Part shown: positions 1-10,480 of the stretch, piece after piece
How positions within the stretch are numbered: position 1 is the stretch's first letter
Layout of the letters: every line of letters starts with the position of its first letter
DNA from: Myxococcales bacterium
GTDB taxonomy: Bacteria; Myxococcota_A; Polyangia; Polyangiales; Polyangiaceae
Length of the DNA stretch: 64,000 nucleotides
Direction of reading: 5' to 3'
NCBI GenBank assembly: GCA_004193285.1
Contig: SECP01000015.1
Location: 62,001 to 126,000, forward strand
Made by a program: the position numbers and the translations under genes
Notes under the pieces: generated by a model
What the model was told of the DNA's origin: nothing
What the model saw: the letters and a program-made list of their open reading frames with translations, nothing else
Database searches by the model: none

Positions 1-63
1 CACCTCAGGGCTCCCTCTTCACGCTCCGACTTCCGCGCCGCTAAAAAACTCGGGGCGTCCGCC

Positions 64-121
64 TTGACGATCGACGTCTGGGGCAGTACATAACGTATGC
101 GTTATATAGCAAAGGCGTTAT
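64..121 (+). promoter_or_regulatory. Probable promoter and ArsR-type operator upstream of the ArsR/AHSA1 operon
   Basis: A sigma70-like pair is visible: TTGACG at 64-69, a 17-bp spacer, and TACATA at 87-92. Overlapping the -10 element is an inverted repeat, ATAACG (90-95) and CGTTAT (100-105). A further CGTTAT copy lies at 116-121, touching the start codon at 124. This arrangement is typical of an autorepressing ArsR-family operator; that the adjacent regulator binds here is inference. Confidence 0.55.
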
Positions 122-123
122 AG

Positions 124-471
124 ATGACTCCGAGTGAATCTCTGGACGCGACATTTACAGCGCTGGCGGATCCTACCCGCCGCGCGATCTTGGCCCGCCT
201 GGCGGAAGGTGAGGCCAGCGTCACGGAGCTCACTCGCCCCTTCGAGCTGAGCCAGCCGGCCATCTCTCGCCACCTGCGCGTGCTGGAGCGAGCGGGTCTC
301 ATCACCCAGGGGCGTCGCGCGCAGCTGCGGCCTCGCAAGCTAGAGGCCGCGCCGCTGAAAGACGCGTCCGCGTTCCTGGAGCAGTACCGCCGGTTCTGGG
401 AGGAGAGCTTCAACCGTTTGGATGACCTTTTGAAAGAGCTACAGGAGAAAGAAGATGCTGGAAAAAAATAG
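124..471 (+). CDS. ArsR/SmtB-family winged-helix transcriptional repressor
   Basis: This 115-residue protein has the ArsR helix-turn-helix layout: LADPTRRAILARL near residues 16-28, then the recognition helix region with LSQPAISRHLRVLERAGLI at about 43-61. No metal-binding Cys motif (ELCVCDL type) is present, so it is not a classical arsenic sensor. It belongs instead to the group usually paired with AHSA1/SRPBCC proteins. It overlaps the next gene by 17 bp, so the two are co-translated. The inverted repeats just upstream suggest autorepression. The inducing ligand is unknown. Confidence 0.9.
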   Translation: MTPSESLDATFTALADPTRRAILARLAEGEASVTELTRPFELSQPAISRHLRVLERAGLITQGRRAQLRPRKLEAAPLKDASAFLEQYRRFWEESFNRLDDLLKELQEKEDAGKK

Positions 472-952
472 GTTCGAGGGCGACACCGTGCTCATCGCCA
501 ACCCCGGCGAGCCGAGCTTCACCGTCACCCGTACCTTCAACGCGCCGGCACGCTTCGTTTACGAAGCGTGGACGCAGCCGGAGCTGATGAAGCGCTGGTA
601 CGGCAATGCCTGCATGACTCTGGAGGTGTGTGAGATGGACGTGCGGGCCGGCGGCGCTTGGCGGCGCGTGCTCACCGACAAGGACGGCAATCGCTTCGGC
701 TTCTACGGCACGTTCACGGAGGTGCAGCCGCCGCACCACATGGTGTTCACCGAGACGTTCGAGCCCTTCCCGGATCATCCGTCCACGGTCTCCGTCACGC
801 TCACGGAGGAGGGCGGCAAGACCTTCGCGAAGCTCGTGCAGCTGCACGACAGCGTGATCTCGCGCGACGCGCACATCGGCTCCGGCATGGAAACCGGTAT
901 GCGGGAGACCTTGGACCGCCTGGATGCGTTCCTCGCCTCTCGCCCCAATTGA
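455..952 (+). CDS. AHSA1/SRPBCC-family (START-like) protein
   Basis: This 165-residue protein carries the AHSA1 (activator of Hsp90 ATPase homologue) signature. It opens with a strand, then FNAPARFVYEAWTQPELMKRWYG near residues 29-51, a DVRAGGAWR segment and a later FYGTFTEVQPP segment. The fold forms a hydrophobic ligand cavity. Bacterial members paired with ArsR regulators are common but rarely characterised. The start at 455 has the Shine-Dalgarno stretch AGGAGAAAG at 443-451 and lies inside the end of the ArsR gene, so the pair is one operon. The ligand and role are unknown. Confidence 0.88.
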   Translation: MLEKNRFEGDTVLIANPGEPSFTVTRTFNAPARFVYEAWTQPELMKRWYGNACMTLEVCEMDVRAGGAWRRVLTDKDGNRFGFYGTFTEVQPPHHMVFTETFEPFPDHPSTVSVTLTEEGGKTFAKLVQLHDSVISRDAHIGSGMETGMRETLDRLDAFLASRPN

Positions 953-960
953 GCCAAATC

Positions 961-1164
961 ATGGACCCCCGTGATCTCGGCGAGCTCAGCGTCGAACAAG
1001 AAGAGTACCTGGTGGAGCTGCTTTGCACGCGCGGCGCGTGCGTCTGGGACCTCTTCGTGCGCGAGCTGGATGACCTATGCCGTCGCAGCGCGCGCGCTCA
1101 CTCCGTGACCTCGCCGTCGTCCGTGGCGGACTGCGCTTCGAGCAGCTCCTTGTCGGTCAAGTAG
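961..1164 (+). CDS. Possible small hypothetical protein (doubtful)
   Basis: A 67-codon frame starts with ATG nine bases after the AHSA1 stop codon. Its first ~45 residues look protein-like (acidic and Leu-rich, with a Cys pair around GACVWDLF). Its 3' third overlaps the end of the convergent M23 peptidase gene by 67 bp and becomes Ser-rich, as expected for antisense translation. No family is recognised. It could be a small third operon member or the remnant of a longer gene cut by the peptidase gene. Confidence 0.25.
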   Translation: MDPRDLGELSVEQEEYLVELLCTRGACVWDLFVRELDDLCRRSARAHSVTSPSSVADCASSSSLSVK

Positions 1165-3281
1165 ACAGACGAGCCGCCGGGCTTGGAAGGCACGGGGGCC
1201 GTCGCCGCCGGCGCGGTCAGCGGGGCGGGGGCGCTCGCCGGCTCACTCGGAGCAGCTGCGGCCACGGGCTCGTCGTCTGAATCGCCGCCAGGCTCCTCGG
1301 CCTCCGCGGCGACGGCAGCGGGGCCCGCGGCCGCGACGGGCTCGGGCGGCGGCGGCGGCGGTAGCGGCGCGAAGCGCTCTGGCATCGGGATGGAGGCCAG
1401 CATGGGGTCGTACTTGGCGAGCAGGGGTGCGAACGCTTCGCGCTCCGCCGGCGACAGCGTGCGCATTCCGTCCAGATTCAGGGTCTCCGCATCGAAGAAG
1501 ACGCCGTCGCGGCTAGCGGAGAAGTGCAGGTGCGGGCCCGTGGAGCGCCCCGTGCTCCCCACGTACCCGATGACTTGCATGCGCCGCACCTTGTCACCCA
1601 CCTTGAGCCCCGCCGCGAAGCGCGACAGGTGCGCGTAGCCCGTCTCCACCCCGCCCGGGTGCACGATTTTTACGAGGTTCCCCGCGGCCCCCGCCAAACC
1701 GACGAAGCTCACGGTGCCGAAGGACGACGCGCCGACCGGCGTGCCAGTGGCCGCGCCGAAGTCAGTGCCTTGATGCGGCATCACTTTGTGCAGCACCGGG
1801 TGCACGCGGTTCGGGTTGAAGGGTGAGGTGCGCGGCGCGTCCTTGATGGGCTTGCGCCAGCCACCCTCCGTCGGCGCTTTGCCGTCCCGGTCGTAGTAGC
1901 CGCGCACGTTGGGCGCGTCCCAGTAGTAAATGCGCAGCTGTGTCTTCTGCGGATCCGCGCGGATGAGCTCCAGCGCCTCCACCCCGGCGTAGCGCGAGAA
2001 TTCGCCCAGCGACGTTACCTCTTGCACCACCATCTTGAGCACGTCGCCCCGGTCCAGCTCGTCCAGCGACATGTGCCCTTCGAGCGCGCGCTGCACCACT
2101 TTTGCGAGGCCAGGATCGAAGCCGGCTATGTCCGCGGAGCGCTCGAAGCTCGAGCCGTCGTAGCTCATGGCGCCCATGATCTGAGCGCGCTCGAGCTTGA
2201 GATCCAGCTTACCGCCGGTGAGGCGACCGTCGATCTCTTTGGCTTGGTAGATGTCTTCGGCGCCGGAGAGGTACTCGAGCGCGTAGAGCTTGTTCGTCCC
2301 CCGCTCCAGCAGCGCCTGGAAACGGTCGCTCTTCTTGCACTTGTTCAGATCCACCACGCCGCGAAGCGCCGCGAGCACACGGTACCCCTGCGCCTCCGGC
2401 GCGCCCGCGCTCTCGAGGGCCTTCAAGAAGGAGTCGGTGCCGACCTTGCCCTCGATGAAGCGGTACTTCGCGTCGTTGCGCGCATCCGCGATCCGCCACG
2501 GACCTGGAACCTTTTGCCTCGCTCGTTTGGGCTTCGGCTTGGGCTCCGGGGCTGCCGGCGCCGCAGAGCCGTTGGTTGCAGGCGACGAAGGGCGAGCCGC
2601 GCTCGCGCCTCCGAGCGCCCCGAGACGCCCCTCCAAGCTCATGAACAGCGCGGTCATGGAGGCGACGATCGCGATGCCGAGCAGAGCCGAGAACAGCGCG
2701 ACCAGAGTCGGCGAGAGCTCGCGCGGAGCAGCGGGCGTGAACGGAGCCGCCGGAGCCCGCGTCGAGGGTGGGGGGGCTACGAACTCTTCCGCGTCGGGCG
2801 GCGGCGCCGCGGCGTCTCGGCCGATGGCGTCCAGCTCCTCGTCCAGGCTGGTGGTGTCAGCGCGCGCGGCTTTAGCCGCTCGGGCTTTGGCGAGGAGCCG
2901 CTCGCGAACCTCCGCGCCACGCCCGCTAGCGTCAGGCGCTGACGGAACTTTCGCGGCCAGCTGGTCGGCGTCTTCCGACTCTTTCGTCACCGCCGGAGCA
3001 TCCACGCCCAGCTCAGGCTCGATCGGCATGGCATTCGCCAGCTTCGGGCTGGGGTTCAGCTCGACTTCCGGTTCCGTCTCGCCGTCCTCGCGCACGTCCG
3101 AATCGACGACGCGGCCGACATAGCGGGAACCACCGGCGTCCGGCGGTGAGGCCACGGGGGCGAAGTAGCAAGGAACCCCGAGCGCGGCAAGCCGGGGGAA
3201 TTTTCCCCGAATCGGCCCGGCCGAACCCCAAGCCGCCTGTCTTTCCCCGCGCTTCTGGGGGTACGATGGCGGACCGGGCAT
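1098..3281 (-). CDS. M23-family metallopeptidase with N-terminal membrane anchor
   Basis: A long low-complexity, charged N-terminal part (to about residue 185) is followed by one membrane segment (about 190-213, LVALFSALLGIAIVASMTAL) and a Pro/Ala linker. An uncharacterised periplasmic region follows, then a LytM/M23 domain with the zinc motifs HQGTDFG and HLHF near residues 520-600. The C-terminal tail is Pro/Ala-rich. The protein probably cuts or binds peptidoglycan cross-links in the periplasm. The start is uncertain. The maximal frame overlaps the divergent TPR gene's start codon by 2 bp, and residues 1-45 look non-coding. GTG at 3155, GTG at 3095 and ATG at 3029 are alternatives. Confidence 0.85.
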   Translation of the reverse strand: MPGPPSYPQKRGERQAAWGSAGPIRGKFPRLAALGVPCYFAPVASPPDAGGSRYVGRVVDSDVREDGETEPEVELNPSPKLANAMPIEPELGVDAPAVTKESEDADQLAAKVPSAPDASGRGAEVRERLLAKARAAKAARADTTSLDEELDAIGRDAAAPPPDAEEFVAPPPSTRAPAAPFTPAAPRELSPTLVALFSALLGIAIVASMTALFMSLEGRLGALGGASAARPSSPATNGSAAPAAPEPKPKPKRARQKVPGPWRIADARNDAKYRFIEGKVGTDSFLKALESAGAPEAQGYRVLAALRGVVDLNKCKKSDRFQALLERGTNKLYALEYLSGAEDIYQAKEIDGRLTGGKLDLKLERAQIMGAMSYDGSSFERSADIAGFDPGLAKVVQRALEGHMSLDELDRGDVLKMVVQEVTSLGEFSRYAGVEALELIRADPQKTQLRIYYWDAPNVRGYYDRDGKAPTEGGWRKPIKDAPRTSPFNPNRVHPVLHKVMPHQGTDFGAATGTPVGASSFGTVSFVGLAGAAGNLVKIVHPGGVETGYAHLSRFAAGLKVGDKVRRMQVIGYVGSTGRSTGPHLHFSASRDGVFFDAETLNLDGMRTLSPAEREAFAPLLAKYDPMLASIPMPERFAPLPPPPPPEPVAAAGPAAVAAEAEEPGGDSDDEPVAAAAPSEPASAPAPLTAPAATAPVPSKPGGSSVYLTDKELLEAQSATDDGEVTE

Positions 3282-4008
3282 GGATGACCACCTGAAGCAG
3301 CTGCTGCTCTTGGGCAGGGAGCACTACGAAAAGCGTGAGCTCGACAAGGCCGAGTACCTGCTGCGGCAGGTCGTGGCCGAGACCGACCGCTTCGCGGACG
3401 TCTTCGACATGCTGGGAGTGATTTCTCACTCCAAGGGTGATTTCGCCCAGGCCGAGCGCTACTTCGAGAAGGCGGTCAGCCTCAACCCGAACTACACGGA
3501 AGCGCAGCTGAACCTGATGGTCACGTACAACGACCTCGGGAAGTACGACGCCGCTCGCCAGGTCTACAGCCAGATTCGTCACCGCGGAGCTGGCGGGCCG
3601 GCCAAAGCGGACCCATTCGCGAAAGGAAAGATCGCGAACATGCATGCCGAGATCAGCCAGGCCTACGCGGATGCCGGCATGGCGCACGAGGCGGTCCTGG
3701 AGCTCGAGCGCGCGGTGGCGCTTTGCCCAGGCTTCGCGGACCTTCGCACCAAGCTGGCCACTCTGTATCGCGACGGCAATCAGCCGGCGCGCGCCCGGGA
3801 GCAACTGGAGGCCGCGCGCGACGCGAACCCCAACTACGGCCAAGCTCGGCTACTCTTGGGGGTGATGCACCTGACCGCCGGCGAGCACGACTCGGCCATC
3901 GCAGAGTTCGACGCCGTGCTCTTGAGGGACGGCGACAACAAGAGCGCGCTCATGTACCGAAAGCTGGCCGAGGCGCAGCGGGCGCGATCGGAGCGACCAA
4001 GCGCGTGA
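3280..4008 (+). CDS. TPR-repeat protein
   Basis: This 242-residue cytoplasmic protein consists almost entirely of tetratricopeptide repeats, for example YLLRQVV...DVFDMLGVISHS, AERYFEKAVSLNPNYTEA and AVLELERAVALCPGF. There is no signal peptide. TPR proteins act as scaffolds for protein-protein contacts; the partner cannot be read from the sequence. It is divergent from the M23 peptidase. Its stop overlaps the start of the DUF2062-methyltransferase gene (GTGA at 4005-4008), implying translational coupling and a related function. Confidence 0.88.
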   Translation: MDDHLKQLLLLGREHYEKRELDKAEYLLRQVVAETDRFADVFDMLGVISHSKGDFAQAERYFEKAVSLNPNYTEAQLNLMVTYNDLGKYDAARQVYSQIRHRGAGGPAKADPFAKGKIANMHAEISQAYADAGMAHEAVLELERAVALCPGFADLRTKLATLYRDGNQPARAREQLEAARDANPNYGQARLLLGVMHLTAGEHDSAIAEFDAVLLRDGDNKSALMYRKLAEAQRARSERPSA

Positions 4009-5020
4009 AATCGTTCTTGCTCGGGTTGTGGCGGCGCTTGCGCGGCACACCCGGGTCTCCGGTGGCGGCGGCGGCGGCGGTGGCGATTGGCGTTTTCATC
4101 GGCTGCCAGCCCCTGTACGGCCTGCATTTCGTGCTCGTCTTGGCGGTGTGCTTGCCGCTGCGGCTGGACGCGGTGCTCTCGTATCTGGCCGCCAACATCT
4201 CGAACCCGCTAGTGGCGCCCTTCCTCATCGTTGCGGAGGTGGAGGTCGGCTCGTACCTGACGAGCGGGCGATTCGTCGGCTTCGACGTGGCGCGCGCGAG
4301 GGAGAGCGGCGCCGCCGGCTTCGCGCGACAGCTGTTCGTGGGCAGCTTGTCGCTGGGCGCGGTGCTCGCGCTCGCGGCGTTCGCGCTCGCGTGGGCGCTC
4401 ACTTCGCGCTTCCGCTCGAGGGTCGCCGCGCCTCCTGACGCGCTCGACGCGGCGCTGTCGCGAACGCGCGAGCGCTACGTCCGCGCGCCGCGCGCTCATC
4501 GCTACTACGTTGGGGGCAAGCTCGCGTTCGATCCGGTGTGCAAGCTCGTCGCGGATCTGCCGGGCAGCTTCGGCCGGGTTCTGGACCTGGGCTGCGGCCG
4601 CGGCCAGCTCTCGCTGCTGCTATTGGAGCTCGGTCGCGCTCGGAGCGTGGCCGGGGTCGACTCGGACGCGGACAAGATCGAGGTGGCGCGAGCGGCCGGT
4701 CCGGAGTGCGACTTTCGTGTCGCAGACCTGACCCCCAGCGACGTCACGCCGGCCGACACCGTCTTATTCATGGACGTGCTGCACTACCTGCCGCTCCCCG
4801 AGCAAGACGCGCTCTTGCGCGCGGCGGTGCGCGCGCTCGCGCCGGGAGGGCGGCTCCTCGTGCGCGAGCTGGACGCGGACCCATCCGCGAAGAGCAACGT
4901 GACGCGGTTCTTCGAGTGGATCGCGCGCAAGACGGGCCTGAACCGCGGCCGCGCCACCGCGTACCGCCCCGCGCGCGAGGTGACCACGCTTCTCTCCAGC
5001 CTCGGTTTACGGTGCGAGGT

Positions 5021-5787
<767 letters not shown>

Positions 5788-5791
<4 letters not shown>

Positions 5792-7305
5792 TCGGGCGGT
5801 TCGATGCCACTAGCACGCAGCTCCTCACGGAGCATCTCGATGCGCTCGGTGAAGGTGCCGGCGATATCCGGGTCGAACTGGGTGCCGGAGCAGCGCTCGA
5901 TTTCGCTGACCGTGACCTCGTGCGGCAAAGCACGGCGGTACGCGCGGTCGCTGGTCATGGCGTCGTACGTGTCCGCGACGGAGATGATGCGCGCGATGAG
6001 CGGGATATCCTTGCCCGCCAAGCCCAGAGGGTAGCCTCGCCCGTCCCAGCGTTCGTGATGCAGGTGGACCCCGGGGATGACGGGGCCGAGGAACTTGATC
6101 GGATCCAAGATCTCTCGGCCGTAGGTCGGGTGGCGCTTGAACACCTCGTACTCGGTCTGGGTGAGCTTACCCGCCTTGTTCAGGTTCATCACGCAGCCAA
6201 TCTTGCCGATGTCGTGCATCAGCGCGGAGTGGCGAACGATCTCTATCTGCACGTCGTCCAACCCCAGCCAGCGCGCCAGGTTCACCGCATAGCGCGCGAC
6301 GCGCTCCGAGTGGCCGGCGGTGTAGCGGTCCATCTTGTCGATGGTGCGAGCGAGGCTCTGGATGGTCTGCTGGAACGTCGCCTGCAGGTCCTCGTAAAGG
6401 CGCGCGTTTTCGATGGCGGCGGCCGCGCGCGACGCGATGATGCTGAGGAGCTTGCGCTGGCCTTCGTCGAAGCGGCGGCTGGCGTTGAGCGATATGGTCG
6501 CGACGAAGCCGAGCAGACGGTCCCGCATCTTCAGCGGCACGATAATCAGGCTCGAAACCTGGCGAGCCGGGTGCGTCGCGAACAGCTCCCGAGCGCGCGC
6601 GCCGTGCTCGGTGATGGGACCCGACGCGAGTCGCTCCACGACCTTCGCCGGATCCAGCGCGCCGAGCTCCTCGCCCTCTTCCAGCAGCGAGCTGAAGTTC
6701 AAGCTGCGCAGCGTGAAGTCACCCTCGCCGTCGGCGAGCCATGTCATGACGACGTCGCTCCGCACCTCGGAGAGCGCGCTGTCCGAGAGAGTCGAGACCA
6801 CCTCGTCCAGCGACAGGCTCGCCGCGATCGCTTCGCTCACCTTGTAGAGGGAGAGCGCCTCTCGGAGCCGCAGGTTTTCGGCCGCCAGGCGGCGCTTCTC
6901 CAGGCCGCGCTGCACGATGTGGACGATCTCCTCCACCTTGAAGGGCTTGAGGATGTAGTCGTACGCACCGCGCTTCATCGCGTCGATGGCGGTCTCCACC
7001 GTGCCGAAGCCGGTCATGATCACGGTCAGCGTATCCGGGTGGACCCGCGCGACCTCCTTCAGCAGATCCAAGCCGCCCATCTTGGGCATCTTGAGATCGC
7101 TGATGACCATGTCGTAGCGCGCGCGCTCGAGCTCGGTGACCGCGCTGGTCCCGTCCTCCGCCGTGCGCACGATGTAACCTTCCATGCCGAGGAAGTCCGC
7201 GATGATGTCGCGGATGAACTTCTCGTCGTCGACGACGAGGACCCGGGGACGGTCCTCGGGGTGACCAGACTCGAGTGCAGGCATTGAGCGTGGGCTTACT
7301 TCCAC
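5788..7305 (-). CDS. Response regulator with REC, GAF and HD-GYP domains (predicted c-di-GMP phosphodiesterase)
   Basis: The 505 residues contain a receiver domain (about 20-135; acidic D26/D27, phospho-acceptor Asp70, Thr98, Lys120), a GAF-like domain (about 150-305), and an HD-GYP domain (about 320-500) with HD at 364-365 and RGYP at 423-426 within HHERWDGRGYP. HD-GYP proteins hydrolyse cyclic di-GMP; all visible catalytic positions look intact. The cognate histidine kinase is not adjacent. Starts at 7305 or the in-frame ATG at 7284 are both possible. The gene overlaps lipB by 4 bp. Confidence 0.92.
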
Positions 7306-7462
7306 CAGAATAGCTCAGAACGCCTGGTGGAGGCCGGTCCCGCGGTGGATTGTGATGCTTTGTGTCGCGCCCGCGCCCCGCCGGAGCGGCGACCTCGTCG
7401 CTCGCGGCGCTTCCGCCTGGATTCTGCTCGATTCTGACCAGCCCGAGGAGCGGCCTAGAGCC

Positions 7463-8140
7463 CTAGGCTCGGCGGCCGGCGGGCAGCGGTGAGCGACGAT
7501 CCCCGACGCCGGGTCGGGGCTCCGGCACCGGAGAGCGCCGGTCCGACAACAAGCCGCCGAGCGAGTTTCGGGGCGGCGCGGTGTCGTGCGACTGCAGATA
7601 GAGGAGGTTGAGACCGTTCACGAGAGCGTGGGCGAGCAGCGGCCCGAGCAGCGAGCCCGTCAGCCCGAACATGGCCCCGAGCACCAAGCCGACCACGCTG
7701 GCCCACGCCACCCAAACCCAGCGGCTCGGACCGCTCAGCTGAGCGTGGGCAAGGCCGAACAACACCGCTTGCAGCCAAACTCCCCAGGTGCCGAGCCACG
7801 GCATGAGCAAGCCGCGGAACACGAGCTCCTCCGCCAACGACGACAGGGCGGCGATGACGGCGATACCAGCGGCATCCAGCCCTTCCGTCATCGGTCTGAG
7901 GTCGCGATGCAGGGCTTTCGCCCAGCTCGTGCTCTCCACGAGGGCGCGCGTGCCGACCACGACCGCGCCCGCGAAGGCGGCTCCGAGCAGTGAGCTGAAC
8001 GCGTGCGCCTCCACCCCCGAGAGCGGCAACCACGGCTCCCGATACTGAAAAAGCGAGCCGCGATCGAAGCCATGGCCGACGGCGAGCGCACCCAACGCGA
8101 CGAGGGCGTACGCTACCGAGGCTCGGCCCCAGCGAAACAT
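7463..8140 (-). CDS. CPBP-family intramembrane glutamic endopeptidase (CAAX protease/Abi family)
   Basis: This 225-residue polytopic membrane protein has the three CPBP motifs: EELVFRG (Glu104-Glu105...Arg109), FGLAHAQ (His132) and HALVN (His171...Asn175). Members cleave prenylated or signal-like substrates within the membrane, or act in bacteriocin immunity; the substrate here is unknown. The start at ATG 8140 is chosen because upstream in-frame sequence is antisense to the sigma-factor gene and a GAGG stretch precedes this ATG. The C-terminal tail is Arg/Pro-rich. It is divergent from the sigma factor, with 72 bp between them. Confidence 0.9.
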   Translation of the reverse strand: MFRWGRASVAYALVALGALAVGHGFDRGSLFQYREPWLPLSGVEAHAFSSLLGAAFAGAVVVGTRALVESTSWAKALHRDLRPMTEGLDAAGIAVIAALSSLAEELVFRGLLMPWLGTWGVWLQAVLFGLAHAQLSGPSRWVWVAWASVVGLVLGAMFGLTGSLLGPLLAHALVNGLNLLYLQSHDTAPPRNSLGGLLSDRRSPVPEPRPGVGDRRSPLPAGRRA

Positions 8141-8212
8141 GACCTCAATATGCCATGGGTCTGCTTGATTCGAAACCCCAGCGCCTCGGTGATTTGATAG
8201 ATCTGGGCGCCG

Positions 8213-8953
8213 ATGGTGACGCCTTCGTCTACGAGCTCCGGACCGGGCGCCGCGCGGGGCGCGGACACGCCCGAGGTGCTGGCTCTTTTCGAAGGAGAGC
8301 TGGAGCTCGTCGAGGTCGTCGGCCGGCAAGTAGCGCGTAGTATCGGCGGCGCGGTGGAGCTGGATGATTTGCGCAGCTTCGGCCGCGAAGGCTTGTTGGA
8401 CGCGGCGCGCAGGTTCGACAGCGAACGCGGCGTGCCGTTCCGTGCGTACGCGAATTTCCGAGTGCGCGGCGCGATGATTGACGGCGTCCGTGCGATGTCG
8501 CAGCTGCCTCGTCGCGCCCACGAGCGGCTCAATGGTCTTTCCGCGGCGCTTCGCGCGAGCGAGGGCGCGGCGGACGACACGTTCACTGCGAGCGCCGGCG
8601 GTGCGCGCGCCCAAGCCGACCAAGCGTTGGGCGAACACTTGGCGGGGATGGCGACTGCGCTCGCGATGGGACTCATTGCCCCAACTGGCGTCGGAGAAGC
8701 CGGCGAGCAAGTGCAGGTGACGACCGCAGACAGCCCGGAAGACGCCGTGCTCCGCGCTCAGCTCTTACACTCGGTCAAAGAAGCCATCGAGGAGCTACCA
8801 GAGGACGAAGCGAACCTGGTTCGTCGCCACTACCTCGAAGGCGAGCGCTTCGACCAAGTGGCGCGCTCGCTCGGGTTGAGCAAGTCGTGGGCGAGCCGCT
8901 TGCACACCCGCGCGATGCAGAAGCTGGCCAAACGCTTTCGCGAAAAGCAGTAG
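8213..8953 (+). CDS. FliA/SigF-like sigma-70 family RNA polymerase sigma factor
   Basis: This 246-residue protein has sigma region 2 at about 30-100 (LDDLRSFGREGLLDAARRFD, then FRAYANFRVRGAMIDGVR) and region 4 at about 185-245 (IEELPEDEANLVRRHYLEG..., with the HTH FDQVARSLGLSKSWASRLHTR). The order and the phrase GAMIDGVR resemble the flagellar/sporulation sigma-28 group rather than ECF factors. The next gene resembles a type III secretion inner-rod protein, suggesting this sigma may drive a secretion or appendage regulon. No flagellar genes are in the window. Confidence 0.88.
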   Translation: MVTPSSTSSGPGAARGADTPEVLALFEGELELVEVVGRQVARSIGGAVELDDLRSFGREGLLDAARRFDSERGVPFRAYANFRVRGAMIDGVRAMSQLPRRAHERLNGLSAALRASEGAADDTFTASAGGARAQADQALGEHLAGMATALAMGLIAPTGVGEAGEQVQVTTADSPEDAVLRAQLLHSVKEAIEELPEDEANLVRRHYLEGERFDQVARSLGLSKSWASRLHTRAMQKLAKRFREKQ

Positions 8954-9001
8954 CGCGGCGTTCCGTTCGCAACTCCGCGCCCCGCCGACCGATGAGGCGC
9001 C

Positions 9002-9316
9002 ATGAGAATCGCCGGTGAGAGCCCGACCTACGAGCTCGTTCCCGTTGCCCCGTCCGCGGCCGAGCCGCGTTCGTCCGCTCAAAAAGCGCCCTCCGGCCCC
9101 ACTTTCGCCCAGGCCCTCGGCCGAGTGGGCCGGGCGGTGGATGGTGGTGAGGCGCTGATCGCGACCGCCGCGCGAGGAAATCTGGGGGGGCTGGATTCCG
9201 CTCAACTCATCGCGCTGCAGGCCGGCATCTACCGCTACAGCGAGGCCGTGGACCTGGTCGCCAAGCTGGTGGACCGAGCTGCGACCGCCGTAAAAACCGT
9301 CGTTTCTCCGCACTAG
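9002..9316 (+). CDS. Probable type III secretion inner-rod protein (EscI/YscI/HrpB-like)
   Basis: This 104-residue protein has a variable, Pro/Ser-rich N-terminal half. Its C-terminal helical half resembles the EscI/YscI family: SAQLIALQAGIYRYSEAVDL followed by VAKLVDRAATAVKTVV. In that family the C-terminal helix packs in the needle base and switches secretion. It lies 48 bp after the FliA-like sigma gene. No other secretion genes (ATPase, export gate, secretin) are in the window. Assignment rests on motif resemblance only. Confidence 0.6.
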   Translation: MRIAGESPTYELVPVAPSAAEPRSSAQKAPSGPTFAQALGRVGRAVDGGEALIATAARGNLGGLDSAQLIALQAGIYRYSEAVDLVAKLVDRAATAVKTVVSPH

Positions 9317-9373
9317 TGCACAAAACGACCGGTCTCGAGAGCTTGCGGGCCAAACCCGGCTACTCTTCGCCCC

Positions 9374-10480
9374 GTGACGCGGCAGCGCATTCTCGTGGCC
9401 ATGAGCGGCGGTGTGGACTCCTCGGTGGCCGCCGCACGCCTGCTCTCTCAGGGGTTCGACGTCGTGGGCGTGACCCTTCACCTGTGGGATTACCCGGACG
9501 ACGGCTCGGTGAAGAGCCGCTGCTGTGCGCCGGAAGATATTCACGACGCACGCCGCGTCGCGGACGCGCTCGGGTTTCCTCACTACGCGTTCGACCGCCG
9601 GGAGCTCTTTCAGCGCGAGGTCATCGACCCGTTCGTGGACGGCTACCTCGCTGGGGAGACACCAAGCCCCTGCGTGCGCTGCAACCGCGGCGTGAAAATC
9701 AAAGAGCTCCTGCAGCTCGCGGATCGGCTGGACGCCTCACGCGTGGCAACCGGTCACTACGCACGGCTCGTGCCGCGCGAGGGGCGCACGGAGCTCCACC
9801 GCGGCCGCGACGCGGGCAAAGACCAGAGCTATTTTTTGCACATGCTGCCGGAGTCCACGCTCGCGCGGCTTTGCTTTCCGCTCGGTGACTCGGACAAGGG
9901 CGAGGTGCGCGCGGAAGCGCTGCGGCTGGACCTGCCCGGCGCGCAGAAGGGCGAGAGCCAGGAGCTGTGCTTCGTACCGACGGGGCGTTACGACACCTTC
10001 GTGGGCGAGCGCGCGAACGAGCGCCTGCGGCCAGGGCCAATCGTGGACGAAAGCGGCAAAGTCGTCGGTCAGCACGCCGGTGTGCACCGCTTCACCGTCG
10101 GTCAACGCCGGAACCTGGGCGTCGCGCTCGGCAAGCCCAGCTACGTGGTCTCCATCGACGCGGATGCCGGGCGCATCGAGCTTGGTCCGGTAGAAAAGCT
10201 GATGGCGACGGGCGCAGAGCTCGCGGAAGTGAGCCTCGCGAGCGACGTCACGCTGCCGCTCGATTGCGAGGTACAGGTTCGGTACCGCGGCACGCCGCTG
10301 CGCGCCCGCGTCGTCAAGGCGGCCGGCGGCGCGCGCGTGCTGTTCGAAAAGCCGGTACAGGCGGTGGTGCCCGGGCAGTTCGCGGTGCTTTACGCCGGCG
10401 ACCGCGTGCTCGGCGGCGGCCTGATCCGTCGTGCCGAGCAGGAGACGAGCCGAGCGGAGCCGCCCGGGGTGTCGCCATGA
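9374..10480 (+). CDS. mnmA: tRNA-specific 2-thiouridylase
   Basis: MnmA thiolates U34 of Lys, Glu and Gln tRNAs using ATP and a persulfide donor. The N-terminal PP-loop is SGGVDSS (residues 11-17). The catalytic Cys is Cys103 in CVRCNRG and the partner is Cys199 in ELCFVPTG. GHYAR (127-131) and the KDQSYFLHML segment are conserved. The 368 residues match the family length. The start is GTG at 9374. Its stop overlaps the next start (ATGA, 10477-10480), heading a run of tightly packed genes that includes a second tRNA-modifying enzyme, tilS. Confidence 0.97.
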   Translation: MTRQRILVAMSGGVDSSVAAARLLSQGFDVVGVTLHLWDYPDDGSVKSRCCAPEDIHDARRVADALGFPHYAFDRRELFQREVIDPFVDGYLAGETPSPCVRCNRGVKIKELLQLADRLDASRVATGHYARLVPREGRTELHRGRDAGKDQSYFLHMLPESTLARLCFPLGDSDKGEVRAEALRLDLPGAQKGESQELCFVPTGRYDTFVGERANERLRPGPIVDESGKVVGQHAGVHRFTVGQRRNLGVALGKPSYVVSIDADAGRIELGPVEKLMATGAELAEVSLASDVTLPLDCEVQVRYRGTPLRARVVKAAGGARVLFEKPVQAVVPGQFAVLYAGDRVLGGGLIRRAEQETSRAEPPGVSP

